From: Microcaldota archaeon
GTDB taxonomy: Archaea; Micrarchaeota; Micrarchaeia; Micrarchaeales; Micrarchaeaceae
Direction: 5' to 3'
DNA: 64,000 nucleotides
NCBI GenBank assembly: GCA_021799475.1
Contig: JAJZAJ010000001.1
Location: 186,001 to 250,000, forward strand
The position numbers and the translations under genes were made by a program. The notes below the pieces were generated by a model that had not been told where the DNA came from, ran no database searches, and saw only the letters and a list, made by a program, of their open reading frames with translations. This document shows, piece by piece, positions 23,852 through 32,260 of the stretch. Numbering within the stretch: the first letter of the stretch is position 1; every line of letters begins with the position of its first letter.

Positions 23852-26800
23852 ATGTTCGAGATAATAGTATCGGCACTTATCGCATTCCTGTCGATGATGA
23901 TTCCAGGGTATCTGCTGGCCCTTGCACTGCTCAGGAAGACGGGGCTCAGCTCGGTAGAGATAGCAGTAATGGGGTTCATATTCGGCCTGATGGCACCCAC
24001 TACACTGACATGGATCGAGTCATATCTTATCCCCATCTCGTCGTTCTTCTCTTTCTCTCTGGGGCTCTTTGAGATAAACGCTGCGCTCCTTACTGTCATA
24101 GGGATATTACTGTGCTGGAAGCAGGGAGTATTCAAGAATTTCAAGGCAGAGATCCTGCAGAGCGGCGTTTCTATGCCGAAAGTGAACAGCTGGATCTGGA
24201 TACTGCTCCTTATAATGGTGCTTCTTACTTTCATAACAAGGCTGCAGAGCATATATACTGCGCCGACATTTTTCGAGTTTGATCCCTATTTCGACATGGC
24301 AGACGCACAGTCAATACTTACATTCGGGAACCAGATGCTTAACGATACTGCCGCATGGCCGGTAGCGCCCGCAGGGACAAACCACAGGATACAGCCGTTA
24401 GTCCCGTACATAGAATCATACTGGTACAGCCTGTACACCAGCGCTTCAGGAACATCTGCGCAGACGTTCAGCACCACGCTGATGAGCTATGTCGGAGGCA
24501 TATACCCTCCAATAGCCGGTGCCCTGCTGGTGTTTGTTGTCTTTATGCTGATATACAGGGAATATGACCCGTATCTGGGCCTCCTAGCCGCAGGCTTCAC
24601 TGCCACCATGCCTATATTATACGCGACATTCATGGCCGGAGAGCAGCTGGTAGAACCATGGGGCATCTTCGCCCTATTCTTCTTTGCCGCTGCGTATCTT
24701 TTAGCTGTTAAGAATCCCAAAAGCTACAGGCTGGCCATACTTGCAGGGATAGCATTTGCATCAAACTTCCTGGGAGCCCATTATTATACGGTAACCGCGG
24801 GAGTTCTTGCAGCGTATATAATGCTCCAGGGAGTTATAAGCGTAGTGCGCGGAGACATGAAAATAGATTTCTACAAGATGAATGCCGTAGTCCTTGCGGT
24901 CATAGCGGTATTTCTGGCATTCTACCAGCCTTATCAAGCAACGCTGACAGGCAGGATATCCTCAATACTCGGCCTACCTCTGATACTATCGCTGCCTCTC
25001 TTCTCTCTTATACTTGTAGCTGTGATGGATTACGTGCCCAGACTTCTGCACAAGAAGGGCATAGTCAAGAGCATGAACGCCATAACGAGGCTCTCTTTCG
25101 TGGCGCTTATAATCCTCTTAGCTGTTATAGTAACATTCACGACATCGCTGGGCAATTCGCTGCAGAGCTACATAAATCTCGGTACCAGGTTTACCACTCC
25201 GTCGAGTCCCCTGTTCATGACTGTAGAAGAGTACATACCGACAGGGCTAGGGTATAACTTCGCAGCCAATGGCCTCGGACTAATAGCTTCAGGCATCAAC
25301 AGCGCCCCGCTGCTTGTCTGGGTGATATCCGCCCTCGCGCTGCTGTTCCTGGCAATAAGCATCTGGTATAGGAAGAACAACACCGCAATAATGTATATGG
25401 CAATCGCCCTGCCGCTCATGGTGGCCGGGTTCTCCGAAGTGAAGTACCTGCCGCATTTCGGCGTAGCGTTCATACTGTTCTTCGTGATAGTCCTTGGCGA
25501 GATCCTTGTGCTGACGGAACACGGGCTTGGCACAAAGAGACCAAACACATCGGAGATATCGGCCGAGCAGTCCGGAAGCGCTCTAAACGAGAAGAAGGAT
25601 ACCGATAAGCTGAAGATGTACCGATATGTAATATATGCGATAGGCCTGTTCTTCTTTTCCGCAATACTCTCTTTCCTGTTCATCTTATACGTGATATTCA
25701 AGAAGATGGTCGGCTCGAAAAGCACCTATATGTGGGGCCTTTTCGTCATATTCCTGCTTATAGAGATCGTGGCTACTATAGCGCCATTGTCCAGCGGAGC
25801 CGGAGGCTTTGTGATGGGAGAGAGCCTCTCGTTCCTCCAGTCCATGTCGGCGCTTGCACAGTCAGGAACGCCACAGCAGCAACTCTGCTCATCCTTGGCG
25901 AACCAAGGGAGCACGATAGGATACACAGACTACTGCAACCAGATACCCCAGTATTGGCTTAATGCGATGTCGTGGCTGAATGCAAATGTCGGGCCTGCAG
26001 CGCCAAGAGTGCTGGCATGGTGGGACTATGGAGACTGGATAAACTGGTTCGGTAACACCAATGCTGTATTAAGAGGGGATAATGCTAATGCCCCGGAGGA
26101 TTACGCTACCGCGGCGCATTTCGTGCTCGGCACGAATGACGGCTACGGTCCAAGCACGCTGGCAAACTTCATGAACGGAAACCAGACAAAGTATGTGCTT
26201 TTCGACCAAGACCTGATATCGAAGTGGCAGGCGCTCGATTTCCTTGGATGCATACGTTCGAACGGTACGTCATACAATGCTGCGATCGCTGCGGGAGCAT
26301 CGCAGAGCCCTCCTGCCCCATTCCTGCTTGGCACCTCACAGTGCGAGCTGAGCCACGACCCGCAATTCACTCTAGTGCCTTATTCCGCACTTGTGCCGAC
26401 CAACCAGAGTTTCCAGAGCCTTTCTGACTACTGCAATATGACGGTGGCAAACCAGACATTCATAAAATCATACCTGCTGACAGGCAACAACTTCTCCAGC
26501 GCGCCTGTATGCGTCAGCGGCATCCCGAACAGGAACGGCGTCCTTAAGATATATAACCAGAGTGGCAAAGCGCTAAACGCAGTCATCCAATCAAATTATT
26601 ATGAAGGCATAGTGAACCTGGGAGGACAGCCTTACGTAGAATATCTTACGATATATCTGCCGAACACTGCAAACGGGATCATAAACGATGCGCCTTCCCA
26701 GTTCTACAACTCAAACTACTACAAAGGATTTGTGCTCGGCAAACTCCCCGGCTTTACCGAAGTGTATCCTGCAAACGCAACAGGTCTGATAAATTATGTC

Positions 26801-26914
26801 AACGGAACATGGCCTGTAAGGATATACGAGCTCAACAACTTCACCGGTTCACTGCCTCCGATCGCGACGAAGCCAAACTATATCCACAACAACTATACTA
26901 TGCCAGGAGCATGA
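23852..26914 (+). CDS. aglB: Dolichyl-phosphooligosaccharide--protein glycosyltransferase (AglB/STT3)
   Basis: This is the single-subunit oligosaccharyltransferase that transfers a lipid-linked glycan to Asn in surface proteins. About 13 membrane segments fill residues 1-640, with a 60-residue loop near 560-590; the extracellular globular domain follows. WWDYG, the sequon-binding motif, is at 723-727 and is followed by GDWINWFG. EFDPYFDMAD at 142-151 corresponds to the first catalytic loop, although the N-terminal part is about 100 residues longer than usual. At 1020 residues it is large. The product fits the many sequons in the surface protein at 33663. Confidence 0.93.
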   Translation: MFEIIVSALIAFLSMMIPGYLLALALLRKTGLSSVEIAVMGFIFGLMAPTTLTWIESYLIPISSFFSFSLGLFEINAALLTVIGILLCWKQGVFKNFKAEILQSGVSMPKVNSWIWILLLIMVLLTFITRLQSIYTAPTFFEFDPYFDMADAQSILTFGNQMLNDTAAWPVAPAGTNHRIQPLVPYIESYWYSLYTSASGTSAQTFSTTLMSYVGGIYPPIAGALLVFVVFMLIYREYDPYLGLLAAGFTATMPILYATFMAGEQLVEPWGIFALFFFAAAYLLAVKNPKSYRLAILAGIAFASNFLGAHYYTVTAGVLAAYIMLQGVISVVRGDMKIDFYKMNAVVLAVIAVFLAFYQPYQATLTGRISSILGLPLILSLPLFSLILVAVMDYVPRLLHKKGIVKSMNAITRLSFVALIILLAVIVTFTTSLGNSLQSYINLGTRFTTPSSPLFMTVEEYIPTGLGYNFAANGLGLIASGINSAPLLVWVISALALLFLAISIWYRKNNTAIMYMAIALPLMVAGFSEVKYLPHFGVAFILFFVIVLGEILVLTEHGLGTKRPNTSEISAEQSGSALNEKKDTDKLKMYRYVIYAIGLFFFSAILSFLFILYVIFKKMVGSKSTYMWGLFVIFLLIEIVATIAPLSSGAGGFVMGESLSFLQSMSALAQSGTPQQQLCSSLANQGSTIGYTDYCNQIPQYWLNAMSWLNANVGPAAPRVLAWWDYGDWINWFGNTNAVLRGDNANAPEDYATAAHFVLGTNDGYGPSTLANFMNGNQTKYVLFDQDLISKWQALDFLGCIRSNGTSYNAAIAAGASQSPPAPFLLGTSQCELSHDPQFTLVPYSALVPTNQSFQSLSDYCNMTVANQTFIKSYLLTGNNFSSAPVCVSGIPNRNGVLKIYNQSGKALNAVIQSNYYEGIVNLGGQPYVEYLTIYLPNTANGIINDAPSQFYNSNYYKGFVLGKLPGFTEVYPANATGLINYVNGTWPVRIYELNNFTGSLPPIATKPNYIHNNYTMPGA

Positions 26915-27031
26915 CTGTTTTGCCCAGCCAAAAGCAGTCATTTCAGGACTTTCTTCCTTCCCTCCCGGCGCAGAGATTTTCAAAGCCAAACGTTATAAAT
27001 AGCTTTTCCCGTAAAGGTTTATGCTTATGAT

Positions 27032-27106
27032 GGGCTCATAGCTCAGCCTGGTTAGAGCGCTGGTCTTATAAGCCAGATGTCGTGAGTTCAAATCTCACTG
27101 GGCCCA
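27032..27106 (+). tRNA. tRNA-Ile (TAT)
   Basis: Acceptor GGGCTCA (27032-27038) pairs with TGGGCCC (27099-27105), discriminator A. The anticodon arm is CTGGT-CTTATAA-GCCAG, anticodon TAT at 27067-27069. D-arm GCTCAGCCTGGTTAGAGC and T-arm TGAGTTCAAATCTCA are regular, and there is no intron. A TATA-like CGTTATAAATAG lies at about 26991-27002. Most archaea read AUA with a modified CAU anticodon, so a UAU isoleucine tRNA is unusual. Confidence 0.93.
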
Positions 27107-27296
27107 TTTCTGCATAGGCGCAGGCAAAAATACGGGCAACGGAACAATAAGATATCCCGCTGAACGGATTCATTTTCCTTTCATTCTCTTTATCCTTCTC
27201 TTCTTCCTATCCCTCACTTGACGGTATTTTGACATTAAGGCACCATACAGCATTTCGCCAGCAAGGTATAAATATATTCAGGCACTCACATGAAGC
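27107..27296. promoter_or_regulatory. Intergenic region with pyrimidine tract and TATA box
   Basis: A pyrimidine-rich run covers roughly 27170-27220 (CATTTTCCTTTCATTCTC and onward), just after a tRNA gene and possibly ending its transcription. GGTATAAATATATT at about 27264-27277 is a strong TATA box about 25-30 bases before the ATG at 27297, suggesting a leaderless transcript. Confidence 0.55.
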
Positions 27297-27998
27297 ATGG
27301 CAACAAGAGAAAAGCACACCCGCACGGAAAAGAAACGGCACAAGGAAAATCTCACAGCTCAAAATGCCCTGCTGGAAAGTAAAAATATAAGTACCGAAGA
27401 CATAAACGAGTTCGTAGAGCAGTCCACAACGGAAGGGGCCAGCGGAGATGAAATACTGGAACTGCTTCTAAGCAGGAAAGACAAACTTATAACTGCATTA
27501 GGAAAGAATCCGAATAACGAAGAGGATAGGAAGGAATTTGAGGACGCAGTACGCCTTATAGTTTTCTTTTACACGCAAACAGGAGAGCAGCCAGATATTA
27601 GCAGGAGAAAGCCAAACAGGCAGAAAGCAGAGCCCTCGCCCATATATGCTCTTAAGAAAGAGCAAGAGTACCAGTTAGGCTCCCGTATGGATATAGATGT
27701 GCACATACACCGCTCAACTCATCCTATATCAGCAATTTTAAAGAAAGATGAGCCTAAACGGCTAGAGATCCCTGCAGACACAAATGCTCTGCTCAGGCTC
27801 GGCGATCTAGATGGCTATCTGAGAGCCGCAAGCAAAGCCGGAAAAGGCATAAACGACATGGTGGACGATATTGTCAAGACCGGCAAGGATACCGTATTGG
27901 CTGTGCTGGTCAAGGAGCACAGTATCCTAAATCCTTCTGATCTGAGAGCGATAATATTAGAGAAGCTGCGCACTGTCAACAACGGGCAGGCAGCGTAG
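27297..27998 (+). CDS. Orphan soluble protein
   Basis: I do not recognise this 233-residue protein. The first 20 residues are very basic (REKHTRTEKKRHKEN), residues 25-100 are helical and acidic, a polar stretch (100-140) carries RRKPNRQK, and the C-terminal 90 residues (from RLEIPADTNALLRLGDLDGYL) look like a compact helical domain. No cysteine, membrane segment or nucleotide-binding loop. The start is supported by the TATA box 25-30 bases upstream. It is followed by another orphan at 28068 with its own promoter. Confidence 0.65.
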   Translation: MATREKHTRTEKKRHKENLTAQNALLESKNISTEDINEFVEQSTTEGASGDEILELLLSRKDKLITALGKNPNNEEDRKEFEDAVRLIVFFYTQTGEQPDISRRKPNRQKAEPSPIYALKKEQEYQLGSRMDIDVHIHRSTHPISAILKKDEPKRLEIPADTNALLRLGDLDGYLRAASKAGKGINDMVDDIVKTGKDTVLAVLVKEHSILNPSDLRAIILEKLRTVNNGQAA

Positions 27999-28067
27999 TG
28001 ACCGATAAAAGGACACCCATAAATGCAAACTCTTTATAACTCAAATACGTAATTACTGCTGAGGACC

Positions 28068-28400
28068 ATGGTGGCAACGAAGATAAATTCAAATTCTCTT
28101 CCGCATGATAGTCAAACAGAGGAAATATCCGCAAGGATAAGGAAACTCGCATTACAGGATGTGCCTATTTTCGAAGGCAGCGACGAAGCAGCCGAGAAAT
28201 GCCGGCAACTATACGAATCATTCGGTTCCATAGCGATAGACCTTCTGGAACGCAATGATATAATCGGAAATAAGATATTGGTTCTCTTTAAGGAAAACGC
28301 TGATGACAAGACGAAAGTATTTGCCGCACTTTCCGGGATGCATGGCGCAGAAGAACCAAGCGAAAAGAATGATATTGGCAGGGCGGGGCAATACTCGTAA
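28068..28400 (+). CDS. Small orphan helical protein
   Basis: This 110-residue acidic protein is not recognised. It is predicted mostly helical (EISARIRKLALQDV, then SDEAAEKCRQLYESFGSIAIDLLE) with flexible ends. CTTTATAACTC about 35 bases upstream resembles a TATA box. The ATG at 28068 is the first in frame. It is convergent with the RNase P subunit gene. Confidence 0.6.
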   Translation: MVATKINSNSLPHDSQTEEISARIRKLALQDVPIFEGSDEAAEKCRQLYESFGSIAIDLLERNDIIGNKILVLFKENADDKTKVFAALSGMHGAEEPSEKNDIGRAGQYS

Positions 28401-28463
28401 CATGAATCAATAGCGGCCAAACAGCCATCACAATACAAACAATACGATAACGCAATATAACTA

Positions 28464-28757
28464 TCAATAAGGCAGCCTGTTCTCTTTTTTGCATCTTGTA
28501 CAAGTGTATAGAACATATCTCTTCGAGCTGACAAGCCGCACGACGCAGTTCTTTCCCGGGGACATCAACATCCCGCACCCCCTGCATATCCTCTTCTTTA
28601 TCTCCTTCGGGAGCGGTACCTTGTAGTGAAGGCTTATACGTTTCATCAGTCTGCTATACCTAAGCGCGAGCTTTTCATCATTTTCCTTTTCGGCAAGCGA
28701 AGCCAGAGACACAATCCTCTCCTTCGCAATATCTTTCACTATCGATGAATTCTTCAT
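28464..28757 (-). CDS. rnp4: RNase P protein component 4 (Rpp21)
   Basis: This is a protein subunit of the RNase P ribozyme that trims tRNA 5' ends. An N-terminal pair of helices (AKERIVSLASLAEKE and ALRYSRLMKRISLHYKV) is followed by a zinc ribbon with Cys58, Cys61, Cys86 and Cys89 (CRGCG and CTRCKKENR). The link segment VPLPKEIKKRICRGCG matches Rpp21/Rpr2 closely. Length of 97 is typical. It is probably co-transcribed with the downstream-oriented neighbours on the minus strand. Confidence 0.9.
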   Translation of the reverse strand: MKNSSIVKDIAKERIVSLASLAEKENDEKLALRYSRLMKRISLHYKVPLPKEIKKRICRGCGMLMSPGKNCVVRLVSSKRYVLYTCTRCKKENRLPY

Positions 28758-28807
28758 TAAAATCAGGCATTTAGGGAATCAAGACGGGATTGATCGAACA
28801 GGCAATT

Positions 28808-29338
28808 TCATATGACACCGACGCGCTGCAGCATCTTCGGCAGCGACTCATCAAGACCGTTCGAATCTCTTATCGTTATTATATTTTTGTCAATCTCTAT
28901 CTTTTCTTTTGATGGAATGCCGTGGAATAGCACCACCATCCGTGCAGTGTCCTCGTCTGCAGGCATTGCTATCTTCTTATCTTTTATCACATTGGCCCTC
29001 GCGATAATTTTCACAGCGTTACCCATGGCACATATGTACCTGTTGCTGTTGTTAAACAGCAATATCATATCTAAAAGCGGCCTGTATTCATACATACGGG
29101 AACTTTCGATTCCAGAACCGTCTATTATCATAAGGCCGTCATAATCTGAGCTCCTTACGTCATTAGCGTTAACATCAGGCTTGTATACTGCTCCGTGATA
29201 GCCCTCGCATTCTCCCCTGCTGTAGCTCCCTACTCTGTACTCTATATTCCATCTATTGAAAAAGAGTTTTACCATCGCAAGGCTCTCGTCCTTAAAGTCT
29301 TTCGGAGCTATAAGAATCAGGAATCTCATTATTATCAA
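28808..29338 (-). CDS. DJ-1/PfpI family protein
   Basis: This is a 176-residue glutamine-amidotransferase-like fold. FLILIAPKDFKDESL opens it with a Glu at position 18, YDGLMIIDGSGIES forms the central strand and YICAMGNAVKIIARAN carries Cys103 at the nucleophile elbow. The usual His after the elbow is replaced. Members act as peptidases, chaperones, deglycases or glyoxalases; the role here cannot be decided. It lies between PCNA and Rpp21 on the same strand. Confidence 0.8.
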   Translation of the reverse strand: MIIMRFLILIAPKDFKDESLAMVKLFFNRWNIEYRVGSYSRGECEGYHGAVYKPDVNANDVRSSDYDGLMIIDGSGIESSRMYEYRPLLDMILLFNNSNRYICAMGNAVKIIARANVIKDKKIAMPADEDTARMVVLFHGIPSKEKIEIDKNIITIRDSNGLDESLPKMLQRVGVI

Positions 29339-29395
29339 TAAAGTTTGGACAGCAGTTTCTTTATATCTTGCTTTCTGGCAGGCCTTCCTGAAGCA

Positions 29396-30142
29396 TTAAT
29401 TTTCCATATATGGCGCCAAGAAGTAACTGAGCTCCGCATCCCCTATCTTATAATTGACCTTTATCGGTTCCTCGCTCTTCAGCGACAGCGAAACGGACGA
29501 GTCGACAGGGCATGCGCTTATTATCCTATCAAGATACTCGAGATTGAATGTGGCGGAAGACGCTTTTGTGACTTCCAGCTTTTTCAGCACGTCTGTATTG
29601 CCTTCGTGCTCTTCCTCTAACTCTCCTGCATCTCCTTTTGCAACCACCATGAACGCATTCTTGTCGGTCTTGAAGCCTATATAAGTGGAAAGAAGGTTCG
29701 CATCCTTCAAGATGTTCTTGAGATAATCTCCTTTCATCTCAACTAAGCTCTCAAATGCTATCTTGGGCTCCTTGTCCGACTCTTTCTTAACATCAAGGAT
29801 CGGCAGTTTATACCTTCTCCTGCTGTTGTTTTGTCCTATGAACTCAATCGCAAGCTTGTTGCCGCTATCCTTCATAAGGAGCTGTTCACCGTCTCTTGCC
29901 GTGGCAAGTATCTTGCTCAGGTTGTCTATATTGAGACCCACGGCTGATGGCTTTTCAACATCATATTTGGAAAACGCCTTGCTCGGCATAGAAAAGGATA
30001 CCATGCTTATTCCAGAAGGATCCATCGCCTTAAGCATTATCCCTTCTTTGGATATATTGAAAGTCCCCTCGTCAACGAGGCTGACTATCGATTCAACACA
30101 GTTCTTCCAATATCTCGCATCATCTATCTTTATCTCGAACAT
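29396..30142 (-). CDS. pcn: DNA polymerase sliding clamp PCNA
   Basis: PCNA rings hold replicative polymerase, ligase and FEN1 on DNA. The 248-residue length and two-domain repeat are typical. SKEGIMLKAMDPSGISMVSF near residue 30 and the C-terminal KVNYKIGDAELSYFLAPYMEN are signature segments; the interdomain loop region lies near residues 118-130. An acidic insertion (ELEEEHEGN) sits in the second domain. The start is preceded on the minus strand by GGTGAT, the common leader motif. Confidence 0.95.
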   Translation of the reverse strand: MFEIKIDDARYWKNCVESIVSLVDEGTFNISKEGIMLKAMDPSGISMVSFSMPSKAFSKYDVEKPSAVGLNIDNLSKILATARDGEQLLMKDSGNKLAIEFIGQNNSRRRYKLPILDVKKESDKEPKIAFESLVEMKGDYLKNILKDANLLSTYIGFKTDKNAFMVVAKGDAGELEEEHEGNTDVLKKLEVTKASSATFNLEYLDRIISACPVDSSVSLSLKSEEPIKVNYKIGDAELSYFLAPYMEN

Positions 30143-30326
30143 ATAATCACCACAGGATATGCACTATTGTTATGTTGTAAAGGAATTTAAAGGTATATCG
30201 CCTTCCCTTGTAAATCTAACTCCAGGTCAACATGCGAACAGCCAACCTGCTCGATCCGCAGGGAATGCCGTTGCCAATTCCAGGCTAAAAACCGCTTAGC
30301 CTCACAATATCTAACAAGTAGGAAGA

Positions 30327-30399
30327 TGGGGCTGCCGAGATTCGAACTCGGATCACCGCGACCCGAACGCGGTAGTCTGCCAGGTTAGCTTACAGCCCC
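30327..30399 (-). tRNA. tRNA-Pro (CGG)
   Basis: Read on the minus strand, acceptor GGGGCTG (30399-30393) pairs with CAGCCCC (30334-30328), discriminator A. The anticodon arm is CCGCG-TTCGGGT-CGCGG, with anticodon CGG at 30363-30365. T-arm CCGAGTTCGAATCTCGG is regular. No intron. Its acceptor and D-arm are almost the same as those of tRNA-Trp at 47604. Confidence 0.95.
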
Positions 30400-30469
30400 A
30401 GCTGACTACATTATCTACTAAAAGAATAAAAGACGCACTAATACGTGCAGAAATCGCAAAATCTATGCA

Positions 30470-30730
30470 TTATATAAATCGAAACTTGGGCTGAGGGCTC
30501 TTCGGGGCATTATCCCACGGATTCCTGTCCTCTATCTGCGGCTGTGCAACTCCGCATTTCCTGCTGAATATTATGCACTTCTCATGCAAATCCCTTGCCA
30601 GCCTATCCTTATGGTCCGTATATCTGGTCAGTGCCTCAATTTTCCAGTCATGAGCATCACGGCTGTTTTCTTTTCCAGGCACCTCCTCCTTCCTTAGCAA
30701 TGAACATTTGTTCTCTGTCATGGTCCGCAT
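30470..30730 (-). CDS. Small hypothetical protein
   Basis: This is an 86-residue polar protein with no recognised domain. Residues 25-60 may be helical and contain two cysteines; the C-terminus is Pro/Asn-rich. It lies upstream of tRNA-Pro(CGG) on the same strand. An AT-rich stretch (GATATTTAAATAAAG, near 30751-30765) sits about 25-35 bases before the start and could be a promoter, but the coding evidence is modest. Confidence 0.4.
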   Translation of the reverse strand: MRTMTENKCSLLRKEEVPGKENSRDAHDWKIEALTRYTDHKDRLARDLHEKCIIFSRKCGVAQPQIEDRNPWDNAPKSPQPKFRFI

Positions 30731-30847
30731 TCAATTCACTATAGATATAGCGCGGATCGAGATATTTAAATAAAGCGAAAAATAGAATAATTTCAAACAA
30801 ATATTGAAAAACTGTAAATGCCAGCCGAACCGTAATATTTTCCGTAT

Positions 30848-31201
30848 TCAGGCTGCATTCTTTGCGATATCCGATATTGCCGGAATGTTCACGTCATGCC
30901 CAAGCATGGCCTCATATCCTATGTAAAGGCCGAAGAGCCATGCCAGCAGCCAGAAGAGCGACAACACCCATCCCCAGAAGAAAAAGAACAGCCCTAGCGT
31001 CACAGCGAATATCGCAACAAGTACGTAGTAGACAATTATTACCGCTATGCCGTAGATTATGGATTGTATTCCATGGAACTTAAGCCTCTTGTCCTTGTCC
31101 CCATATGCGAAATAGACGAACAGCCCGGAAAGCACCGGGATTATGTACGCAAGTATAAACATTATCTTATCGTCATCTTTCTTCGGAGCAGCAGCCATCA
31201 A
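30848..31201 (-). CDS. DUF4870/Tic20-like membrane protein
   Basis: This 117-residue protein has three membrane helices and a short cytosolic N-terminus. The pattern KFHGIQSIIYGIAVIIVYY after the first helix, and a C-terminal WLFGLYIGYEAMLGHDVNIPAISDIA, follow the DUF4870 family (YxAxxGxxxxIPxIxDxA). The function is unknown; members are widespread small membrane proteins. It is transcribed in the same direction as the Yip1-like gene upstream but separated from it by a terminator-like hairpin. Confidence 0.75.
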   Translation of the reverse strand: MMAAAPKKDDDKIMFILAYIIPVLSGLFVYFAYGDKDKRLKFHGIQSIIYGIAVIIVYYVLVAIFAVTLGLFFFFWGWVLSLFWLLAWLFGLYIGYEAMLGHDVNIPAISDIAKNAA

Positions 31202-31288
31202 TACACCAACAAGAGCTGGGAACCGAAAGTATAAATAGGTAGCGGATATGCAGCAACAAAATCCGCTCCAGAAACTAATGATGAAAAG

Positions 31289-31338
31289 GAAAAACAGAAA
31301 GGAAAAGAAAATAATTAAATGGCCTGCATGTGCAGGCC
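31289..31338 (-). terminator. Hairpin with T-rich tail after the Yip1-like gene
   Basis: GGCCTGC-ATGT-GCAGGCC (31321-31338) is a perfect 7-base stem. On the minus strand it is followed by a T-rich run (ATTTAATTATTTTC and on to about 31289). It begins 28 bases after the stop of the minus-strand gene at 31366, exactly where an intrinsic terminator would lie. Confidence 0.6.
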
Positions 31339-31365
31339 CTGCTCATTGCATTGCCTTTGCAGTGC

Positions 31366-32067
31366 TTATGGCGGTGTGGTGTATGTCGGTATCGTTGGTA
31401 TCGTGTACGTCGAGTAACCTCCAGGTACGCCACCGCTCACTCCTCCAAGGCCAAGCCCTGAAAGCGCCGCGAGAGAGCTAAATCCGATTACGGCGAATAT
31501 TATTATGCCGATTATCAGCCATATAGCCCATACCGCAAAAGCCTTGCCTTTCGTGATTCCGTGCTGATTTGCCAGCGCAGTCACGAACACGTAGATGCTC
31601 CACAAGCCGAATATCCCTATTATCAGCGCTCCGATTATTGGTATGACAAAAAGCCATATTACTCCTATAACCGCCATCGTGCTATATACCGAAGCAGTCA
31701 GCGTTGCGCTGTATCCATTCTTGAACCATTTCAGGATCACACCTCCAACAAGCTGGTAGAGTGCAGCCTGTATCAGAAGGCTTATTGGAACCGCAATCCA
31801 GAATTCAACAATAGCGATTATTACAAGGAACACTATAGCCAATCCTCCTAATCCTACACCAACTGCTCCCAGCCCTGGCACTAAACTAAGCACTGAAGAA
31901 GCCAAAAACGCAACTATTGCGCCAAGGACTATGAAGAGCACAACAGGCACTATTGAAAACATATAATACATTTTCAACGAGTCCCCTATACTCATCTTCT
32001 TCCCGGTATTCTGTGCAGGGTGCAGAATCGCATTAAACCCGCTCTTGAAGTCTCCGATGAAACTCAT
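31366..32067 (-). CDS. Yip1-domain-like membrane protein
   Basis: This 233-residue protein has five hydrophobic segments after an amphipathic N-terminus (FKSGFNAILHPAQNTGKKMSI), the usual start of archaeal Yip1/YIF1-like proteins. The segment order, with a short charged region ITKGKAFAVWAIW before the fifth helix, matches that family. The Gly/Ser/Thr/Pro-rich tail is low-complexity. The function of archaeal members is unknown. Its divergent upstream region holds the copied nuoD 3' flank and the promoter of repeat gene C. Confidence 0.7.
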   Translation of the reverse strand: MSFIGDFKSGFNAILHPAQNTGKKMSIGDSLKMYYMFSIVPVVLFIVLGAIVAFLASSVLSLVPGLGAVGVGLGGLAIVFLVIIAIVEFWIAVPISLLIQAALYQLVGGVILKWFKNGYSATLTASVYSTMAVIGVIWLFVIPIIGALIIGIFGLWSIYVFVTALANQHGITKGKAFAVWAIWLIIGIIIFAVIGFSSLAALSGLGLGGVSGGVPGGYSTYTIPTIPTYTTPP

Positions 32068-32124
32068 CTAATTCACCATTCTAATAAGTTCTGATAAGGT
32101 TATTAAATGTATGTGTTGTGCAGT

Positions 32125-32260
32125 TCCGCGAACCAGTAAAATCAAAAACTACCCAAGAAATAAAGGCGGATAACCTGCTTATTTATTCTCATTTCCCGGA
32201 GAAACCCACCCCTCCACAACAATTATATATTATACAGAACACCACTACTGCAGTGGTAAT
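32125..32260 (+). repeat. Copied nuoD 3' flank and promoter of repeat gene C
   Basis: From about 32125 (CCGCGAACCAGTAAAATCAA) the sequence matches the 3' flank of nuoD and the corresponding flanks of genes A and B, with some deletions. The nuoD coding end itself is not included. A TATA stretch lies at about 32221-32233 and ACTGCAGT at 32247-32254, seven bases before the ATG. The left boundary of the duplicated block in this copy is therefore within the nuoD 3' flank. Confidence 0.8.

Noticed and set aside
23941-23955. GCTCAGC inside aglB as the missing acceptor strand of the tRNA-like element
   Set aside because: It lies in a conserved coding stretch about 150 bases away and a seven-base match is expected by chance.
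31248-31481. 77-codon plus-strand frame over the terminator-like hairpin
   Set aside because: It overlaps the end of the Yip1-like gene on the other strand and the composition of its second half mirrors that gene.
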